From the NCBI GenBank assembly GCA_042408415.1, contig JBHORE010000134.1, positions 1-10,891 on the forward strand: 10,891 nucleotides of DNA, read 5' to 3'. How positions within the stretch are numbered: the first letter of the stretch is position 1; each line of letters opens with the position of its first letter. The notes beneath the pieces are model-generated. The model did not search any database, was not told the DNA's origin, and saw only the letters and a list, made by a program, of their open reading frames with translations. The DNA comes from Thermobaculum sp042408415. Lineage in GTDB: Bacteria > Chloroflexota > Chloroflexia > Thermobaculales > Thermobaculaceae. Positions 6,846 to 10,891 of this stretch are shown one piece after another. Made by a program: the position numbers and the translations under genes.

Positions 6846-6958
6846 CCTTATTTGTCCTATAGGGGATAGCAATCGGCAGCCCACCTGGCTAGAATAGACG
6901 CATAGCTGTGTTCCTTTATGGGACTTACATCTAAGTATTATTAGGAGGGGATATCTAA
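6846..6958 (+). promoter_or_regulatory. Leader of the Yip1-domain gene
   Basis: This 113-bp gap contains TAGAAT (6890-6895, 5 of 6 to a -10) and TATTAT (6937-6942), but no convincing -35 for either. A small palindrome ACTTA-CATC-TAAGT spans 6923-6936, just before the ribosome site AGGAGG (6943-6948). No terminator with a T-tract was found after the upstream CNNM-type gene, so read-through is possible. Confidence 0.35.
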
Positions 6959-7624
6959 ATGGAGCTACCTCCAGGTTATGCTGAACCCATTAGTGGAAGG
7001 GAGTTCGATCCTGCAAACTTCCCGCAGTCCTTCTGGCGGACCACCGCGGACGTGCTGCTCCGGCCGATAGAGTTCTTCCGGGAGCTTCCCAGGCAGGCTG
7101 GATATGGCAGGCCGATCGTGTATTATGCGACGGCGCTGGTAATCTACGCCGTGCTCACCTTCCTCCTGTCCCTGCTGCTTCCGACGGCCAGCGTAGACAG
7201 GTTTTTGGGTGGACAATCGGCCAGCCAGGAGCCAACAGTCGCCATGGAGCTATTGACGATGATCCTGACGGTGGCCTTCGGCCTCATGGGCCTGTTCATA
7301 GGTGCTGGCTTCATCCACGTAGGGGTGCTGCTCTTTGGGCAGCCACAAAGCCCCAGCTACGAGACCACCACCCGCCTGACAGCCTATGTTTCCGGAGCAA
7401 CCTACATGATCTCCTGGATCCCGTTCATCGGATGGCTGGCCAGCCTGTACGCTATCTACCTTTATATCGTGGCAGTGCGCGAGCAGTATGGGATGAGTAC
7501 AGGTAGGGCGGCTGCGGCGGTGCTGGTGCCAGGTCTGTTCCTCCTGTTGGTCGTGTGCCTCTGCATAGCTGTGGTGGGTGCGGCCCTGTTCGCCGCGCTA
7601 AGTAGCGTGCGGACATCGCCGTAG
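6959..7624 (+). CDS. Yip1-domain integral membrane protein
   Basis: 221 aa, matching bacterial Yip1-domain (YIP1 family) proteins, whose molecular function is not established. A ~25-residue N-terminus rich in Pro and charges precedes the typical entry motif FWRTTADVLLRPIEFFRELP (25-44), an amphipathic stretch before the first membrane helix. Hydrophobic segments lie near 53-75, 96-126, 141-153 with 156-174, and 184-213, giving about five membrane passes. No catalytic or binding motif is visible. The ATG start has AGGAGG 10 bp upstream. It is 113 bp after the CNNM-type gene and 80 bp before the aldolase gene, on the same strand. The spacing suggests either a loose operon or separate transcription; nothing ties its role to either neighbour. 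Confidence 0.8.
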   Translation: MELPPGYAEPISGREFDPANFPQSFWRTTADVLLRPIEFFRELPRQAGYGRPIVYYATALVIYAVLTFLLSLLLPTASVDRFLGGQSASQEPTVAMELLTMILTVAFGLMGLFIGAGFIHVGVLLFGQPQSPSYETTTRLTAYVSGATYMISWIPFIGWLASLYAIYLYIVAVREQYGMSTGRAAAAVLVPGLFLLLVVCLCIAVVGAALFAALSSVRTSP

Positions 7625-7664
7625 ATCCTGCTTGTGAGCACGTGGATTTTTTCGGGTTCTGAGT

Positions 7665-7670
7665 TACAAT
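7665..7670 (+). promoter_or_regulatory. Candidate -10 element for the aldolase gene
   Basis: TACAAT matches 5 of 6 bases of the -10 consensus and lies 34 bp before the ATG, ahead of the AGGAGG site (7691-7696). No good -35 is found 16-18 bp upstream (the 17-bp position reads GTGGAT), so the promoter is tentative. A T6 run at 7647-7652 lies nearby but follows only a very weak hairpin (TGCT/AGCA). Confidence 0.35.
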
Positions 7671-7704
7671 AGCCGCCGGCGGAAGTTGAAAGGAGGCTTT
7701 GTAG

Positions 7705-8523
7705 ATGAGGAAAAACCACGTGCTGGAGAAGTTGCGAGCCGGTCAACCCTCGGTGGGGATGTGGCTTTCCCTGCCCAGTCCCGAGGCGGCCGAGTACGTG
7801 AGCCGCCTTGGGGTGGACTGGTTGGTCGTTGATGCCGAGCACAGCGCGGTGGATATACGCACGCTAGCCCTGATGTTCATGGCGATCAACGGCTCGCCGG
7901 CGGCTCCCATGGTGCGCATCCCATGGAACACGGCGGAGACGTTCAAGCGAGTCCTTGACGCCGGTGCTTGGGGCGTGGTCGTGCCCATGCTCAAGAGCCG
8001 GCAGGAGGCGGAAGATGCGGTCAGCTCTCTCCGATACCCACCGGTCGGGGTTAGGTCGGTGGGAGGAGGGAGGCACGCCATCAGCTTTGATACCACCGCC
8101 AGTGAGTACTATGAGCACGCCAACGAAGAGATCCTGCTGGCGGTGCAGATAGAGCACATCGACGGCGTCGAGCGCGCAGACGACATACTATCCGTGCCCG
8201 GGATAGATGTCTGCTTCGTGGGCCCCAACGACCTCGCTGCCTCCATGGGGGTCGGCCTGGGCGCTGGATTGGAGTGCGACGATCCCAGGGTGGTGGAGGC
8301 CATAGATCACGTGCTGCAGACCTGCCGACGCCACGGAGTTGCCCCCGGCATCCACTGCTCCAACGCTGACGCGGTCAACATGCGCATCGAGCAGGGCTTC
8401 CTGTTCTGCGGCATGGCCAGCGAGCTGCGGTACATGCTCAACGGCATCTCCACCGACATCCGCAAGATCCGTCTCGAGGTGCCATCACAGCCCGCGTCCC
8501 ATGGCCCACAGGTGCAGTACTAA
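7705..8523 (+). CDS. HpcH/HpaI-family class II aldolase
   Basis: 272 aa metal-dependent aldolase of the HpcH/HpaI family, related to 4-hydroxy-2-oxoheptanedioate, 2-keto-3-deoxy-L-rhamnonate and 2-dehydro-3-deoxyglucarate aldolases. These cleave hydroxy-keto acids into pyruvate plus an aldehyde in the cytoplasm. Key residues fall where expected: Asp43 and His46 (VVDAEHSAVD), Arg71 (MVRIPW), the PPVGVRSVGGGR loop (112-123), metal ligand Glu150 (VQIEH) and second ligand Asp176 (FVGPNDLAASMG). This is a one-residue offset from the E. coli HpaI numbering as I recall it (42, 45, 70, 149, 175). The ATG has AGGAGG 8 bp upstream. No sugar-acid dehydratase, dehydrogenase or transporter is next to it, so the physiological substrate cannot be inferred. 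A citrate-lyase beta-type role is less likely given the RhmA/GarL-like sequence. Confidence 0.9.
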   Translation: MRKNHVLEKLRAGQPSVGMWLSLPSPEAAEYVSRLGVDWLVVDAEHSAVDIRTLALMFMAINGSPAAPMVRIPWNTAETFKRVLDAGAWGVVVPMLKSRQEAEDAVSSLRYPPVGVRSVGGGRHAISFDTTASEYYEHANEEILLAVQIEHIDGVERADDILSVPGIDVCFVGPNDLAASMGVGLGAGLECDDPRVVEAIDHVLQTCRRHGVAPGIHCSNADAVNMRIEQGFLFCGMASELRYMLNGISTDIRKIRLEVPSQPASHGPQVQY

Positions 8524-8727
8524 GAGCTTGGTGTCCCGTGAGCCGGGAGCGGCCACCGAGCGGAATAGGACATAGATTGCTTCTTATGAGGACTGTTGCC
8601 GGCCGACCCAGCTGCTTTGGTGGCTGTTGGGAGGAAGCTTGGTGGATGGATCTCACACTTGGGGTACGAGCGATGGATACTCCTGCTTGATGTCGGCCCC
8701 TAATTAGCATATGGGGTGGTCTCTGGG
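8524..8727. other. Intergenic region between convergent genes, no gene seen
   Basis: About 200 bp between the aldolase stop and the terminator of the minus-strand glycosyltransferase. It contains a short hairpin TCCCG-TGAGC-CGGGA (8534-8548), 10 bp after the aldolase stop, but no T-tract, so a plus-strand terminator is only weakly suggested. No ORF with a credible ribosome site and no structured RNA was recognised on either strand. Confidence 0.5.
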
Positions 8728-8758
8728 AAAAACTGCAGAGGTGCTGCTTGGCACCTCT
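8728..8758 (-). terminator. Rho-independent terminator after the glycosyltransferase gene
   Basis: On the minus strand a perfect 8-bp stem AGAGGTGC/GCACCTCT (arms 8751-8758 and 8737-8744) encloses a 6-base loop and is followed, after four bases, by five T residues (A-run at 8728-8732 on the plus strand). It starts 11 bp past the glycosyltransferase stop, marking the end of the exporter-glycosyltransferase transcript. Confidence 0.75.
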
Positions 8759-8769
8759 ACTCGTCCATA

Positions 8770-9948
8770 TTATGTCTCTGCGCTGCTTGCTTGCGTATGG
8801 GGCAAAGGAGCTGAGGAACCTGATCGGTCTTGGGGGTAACGACTCATGACGAACATCTCTTCCATGCTTTCGGCTTGAGGGATGTACCAATAAGTGTCCA
8901 CGAGAAAACCATCTACGCCATCCCTTACGATCTCGCGATATCCAGACCAGGAAGTGCAAACTATGGGAACCGCATGGAGCATAGCCTCTACTATGGAGAG
9001 CCCAAAGGATTCGGATATGGTGTTTGATGGAGACACGAATATATCGCAACTGCTCAGCAGGAGGTTTTTCTCTGCCTCAGATATATTTGGACGGATCTCG
9101 AGCAGCTCCAAGAGACCGTAATTCGCAGCTAGAAGCTGTAAAGAACGCACGTCTACAGGACTTGCATATCCGGCTAGCACCAGCTTGAACATCATCCCCC
9201 GGGCCTTTAACCTCGTGCTGGCCTCGAATAGGCTATTGAAGTCAGCCTTGTCCCAGTTACATAGGCGCCCCAAGAAGAGCACAAGGGGAGTCTCATCCCA
9301 CATCAATGACGCACGCGCAATCCTTTTGGGTATGGGTTGTACGCAAGGGACACCATAAGGAATTACCTGTATGTTGGGTGGAGGCGTGTCTACACCGATG
9401 AGCGATGACATATTATCCCAATGGCTCAGAAATACCTCCTTTACAGCGTTGCTCGGAGCTATTATCGTGTCCGTTGGCCTACGAGGGGCGGCCAGAGAGG
9501 CTATGAATGCCGGCAACTGGCTGGGATAGCCGATGCCGTGCATCAAGGTTGCTATAGGAAACGTCTTGCCGAAGGCTGCCCTTAGCACTGCCGGCTTCCA
9601 AAGGTGAGGTCTTGCTGGCTCGAACCACACCAAGTCTTGGACGTCCAACCAATGCCCTAGGCTGGTGAAAGATAAAGAGATCGTCCCCGGTATACTTGGC
9701 TTCTCAGCTCCTATCACCGCGAACTCGTGCACATCTGGGTGACCTACCATCCTCTCGCATAGCCACTTGGTTAGCAGTAACCTGCCGTGGATGGGAACAT
9801 TAGGAGTGCCTGCGCTCGTAAGCTGCTTAGGCAGTAGGTCTTCCCACAAGAACGTGCCGATCCTTATCCTATGGTTCGGGTCCGGATGCTGGGTGGTTAC
9901 GTCTCCATTATCTATACCAGTTGGCTTGCATGTTGAACATCTCGGCAT
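8770..9948 (-). CDS. GT4-family glycosyltransferase (glycosyl transferases group 1)
   Basis: Retaining GT-B glycosyltransferase, 392 aa from the ATG at 9946-9948; a TTG at 9958-9960 would add four residues. Numbering here is from that TTG. The N-terminal half (about 31-200) begins RIRIGTFLWEDLLP and includes IATLMHGIGYPSQ and TIIAPSNAVKEVF. The C-terminal Rossmann half opens with VLFLGRLCNWDK (227-238) in place of the usual G-R-x-x-x-x-K-G, and contains the donor-site E-x7-E as ESFGLSIVE (317-325), then SWSGYREIVRDGVDGFLV. Only ~42 residues follow GFLV, shorter than typical GT4 proteins. No membrane segment or signal peptide is visible. GGTGG lies 5 bp before the ATG, and the start overlaps the ABC exporter gene by 41 bp, so the two are probably co-translated. 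The glycosylated acceptor (peptide, lipid or polysaccharide) is not evident. Confidence 0.85.
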   Translation of the reverse strand: MPRCSTCKPTGIDNGDVTTQHPDPNHRIRIGTFLWEDLLPKQLTSAGTPNVPIHGRLLLTKWLCERMVGHPDVHEFAVIGAEKPSIPGTISLSFTSLGHWLDVQDLVWFEPARPHLWKPAVLRAAFGKTFPIATLMHGIGYPSQLPAFIASLAAPRRPTDTIIAPSNAVKEVFLSHWDNMSSLIGVDTPPPNIQVIPYGVPCVQPIPKRIARASLMWDETPLVLFLGRLCNWDKADFNSLFEASTRLKARGMMFKLVLAGYASPVDVRSLQLLAANYGLLELLEIRPNISEAEKNLLLSSCDIFVSPSNTISESFGLSIVEAMLHAVPIVCTSWSGYREIVRDGVDGFLVDTYWYIPQAESMEEMFVMSRYPQDRSGSSAPLPHTQASSAET

Positions 9949-10891
9949 AGTATCCACCAAGAGCTAGGAGTTGTGAGTGATCGCCCTGTTCCACTACTGT
10001 GCCATTTACGAGCACTACTATGTGATCTGCCATGCTAACGGTGCTGAATCTGTGACTTATGATGATTGCAGTACGGCCTTCGATCAGCTTGCGAAAGCGG
10101 TCGAACAGCTGCCTCTCGGCCTGTGCATCCAGGGCCGCGGTCGGCTCATCAAGGATCACCAGCCGGGCATCACGCACAAACGCCCTAGCTAGCGCGACCT
10201 TCTGCCATTCCCCGCCAGATAGCTCCACCCCTCCCTCGAACATGCGTGTTAATTGCGTATTGTACCCCTGAGGCAGCCTCTTGGCCGTTTGATCAGCTCC
10301 GGATAATTCGGCCGCCATTATGATACGATCTTGGGATATCTTTCCTGAAGGATCTCCCACGGCTATGTTCTCACCCAGAGTGAGCGCAAAGTGGGCGAAA
10401 TCCTGATAAACTACGGCGATGCTGTTGCGGAGCGATTCCAGGTCGTAATTCCAGATCGGGGTACCGTTGACCAAAACGGCACCTTCTTGAGGATCATACA
10501 TCCTTGTAATCAACTTGACTATAGTGCTCTTGCCAGCTCCGTTGGCCCCGACCAGTGCAGTTACCTTGCCCCGAGGTGCTGTGAAGCTGACTCCGGCAAG
10601 GGCTTGTCTCTGGCTGTTTGGATAGCTGAAACTCACTTGTCGGAACTCTATGGAGAAGGACGATCGAGGTGCAGCGATGCCTCGGTGTGTGCCGGGCAAC
10701 CTTATTGCCGGCTGCGCCCCATCGATGAAGCTGAACAGATCCTGCAGATAGATGCGGGCATCAAAGAGCATGCTTACCCACATTGGAAGCGTGATCAACT
10801 CTGCTTGTGCTGTCATGATGGCAAACAGGTAGAAAACTACATCCCCCACATTCAGGCTGCCTTTGGCAGCCTGCGAAGCGACGTACCAGAT
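9908..10891 (-). CDS. ABC exporter, fused permease-ATPase (5' end outside window)
   Basis: The reading frame stays open to the window edge (first visible residues IWYVASQAAKGSLNVGDVVF), so this is the C-terminal ~327 residues of a larger half-transporter, normally ~570-620 aa. The visible start is the last membrane helices and coupling region of the exporter TM domain. The nucleotide-binding domain follows, complete: Walker A GANGAGKST, Q-loop VVYQDFAHF, signature LSGGEWQKVALARAF, Walker B LVILDE, D-loop TAALDA, and switch His in IIISHRFST. The GGVELSGGEWQKVALARAF form with FALTLGENIA recalls exporters found in peptide and natural-product clusters, but lipid or polysaccharide export is equally possible. 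The frame's GTG at 10847-10849 lies inside the TM domain and is not the true start. It is followed with overlap by the glycosyltransferase. Confidence 0.92.
   Translation of the reverse strand: MWYVASQAAKGSLNVGDVVFYLFAIMTAQAELITLPMWVSMLFDARIYLQDLFSFIDGAQPAIRLPGTHRGIAAPRSSFSIEFRQVSFSYPNSQRQALAGVSFTAPRGKVTALVGANGAGKSTIVKLITRMYDPQEGAVLVNGTPIWNYDLESLRNSIAVVYQDFAHFALTLGENIAVGDPSGKISQDRIIMAAELSGADQTAKRLPQGYNTQLTRMFEGGVELSGGEWQKVALARAFVRDARLVILDEPTAALDAQAERQLFDRFRKLIEGRTAIIISHRFSTVSMADHIVVLVNGTVVEQGDHSQLLALGGYYAEMFNMQANWYR

Noticed and set aside
7631..7652. Possible terminator after the Yip1-domain gene (T6 run)
   Set aside because: The only stem before the T-run is 4 bp (TGCT/AGCA) and is separated from it by several bases, too weak to call.
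8534..8548. Hairpin TCCCG/CGGGA after the aldolase gene as a Rho-independent terminator
   Set aside because: No T-tract follows, and the 5-bp stem could arise by chance.
8438..9049. 203-aa minus-strand frame across the aldolase end, the intergenic region and the glycosyltransferase tail
   Set aside because: It overlaps two well-supported genes, runs through a strong terminator, and its translation looks like noise. It was also considered as a frameshifted continuation of the glycosyltransferase and dismissed because the terminator directly follows that gene's stop.
47..10891. Idea that both ABC transporters belong to one lantibiotic production and immunity system
   Set aside because: They are about 5 kb apart, separated by plus-strand metabolic and membrane genes and a terminator. 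No precursor peptide or modification enzyme is visible in the window.
1..10891. CRISPR arrays, tRNA/rRNA genes, insertion sequences, riboswitches
   Set aside because: No regularly spaced repeats, cloverleaf-like segments, transposase ORFs or recognised riboswitch cores were found on reading both strands.

Overview
The window looks like a moderately GC-rich (roughly 55-60% by eye) chromosomal segment from a free-living bacterium. Frequent ATA (Ile) and AGG (Arg) codons alongside GC-rich codons, AGGAGG-type ribosome binding sites, and the mix of a ComB-family phosphatase, a Yip1-domain membrane protein and an HpaI-type aldolase fit a Chloroflexota / Thermobaculum-like bacterium. That placement is inferred from composition and gene content only. 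No tRNA, rRNA, CRISPR array, transposase or phage gene was seen.

Region 1 (1-4726, all minus strand) is a complete Bce-type peptide-sensing and detoxification module. In transcription order it contains an OmpR-family response regulator, a histidine kinase with almost no extracellular sensor, an ABC ATPase, and a 10-TM FtsX-type permease with a ~200-residue external domain. Regulator and kinase genes overlap by 14 bp, and ATPase and permease genes by 29 bp. A 116-bp gap between the pairs holds a palindrome (CTTAC-N6-GTAAG) plus a repeated half-site 21 bp away. This arrangement suggests the phosphorylated regulator switches on the transporter pair, while the regulator-kinase pair has its own good sigma-70-like promoter at 4692-4720. 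A perfect hairpin at the window's left edge follows the permease gene.

Region 2 (4727-6845) holds a ComB-family (2-phosphosulfolactate phosphatase-like) gene on the minus strand and, across an AT-rich divergent gap, a CNNM/CorC-type membrane protein with paired CBS domains on the plus strand. The latter's start is oddly spaced from its only Shine-Dalgarno-like sequence, and a 12-codon histidine-rich ORF overlaps that start.

Region 3 (6846-8523, plus strand) has a Yip1-domain membrane protein and an HpcH/HpaI-family class II aldolase with its metal and catalytic residues in place.

Region 4 (8524-10891, minus strand) contains a GT4 glycosyltransferase translationally overlapped with an upstream ABC exporter half-transporter that is cut by the window end. 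A Rho-independent terminator lies just after the glycosyltransferase. This is probably the tail of a larger export or glycoconjugate operon continuing to the right.

The most distinctive part is the Bce-like module with a readable operator. Nothing here forms a clearly new system.
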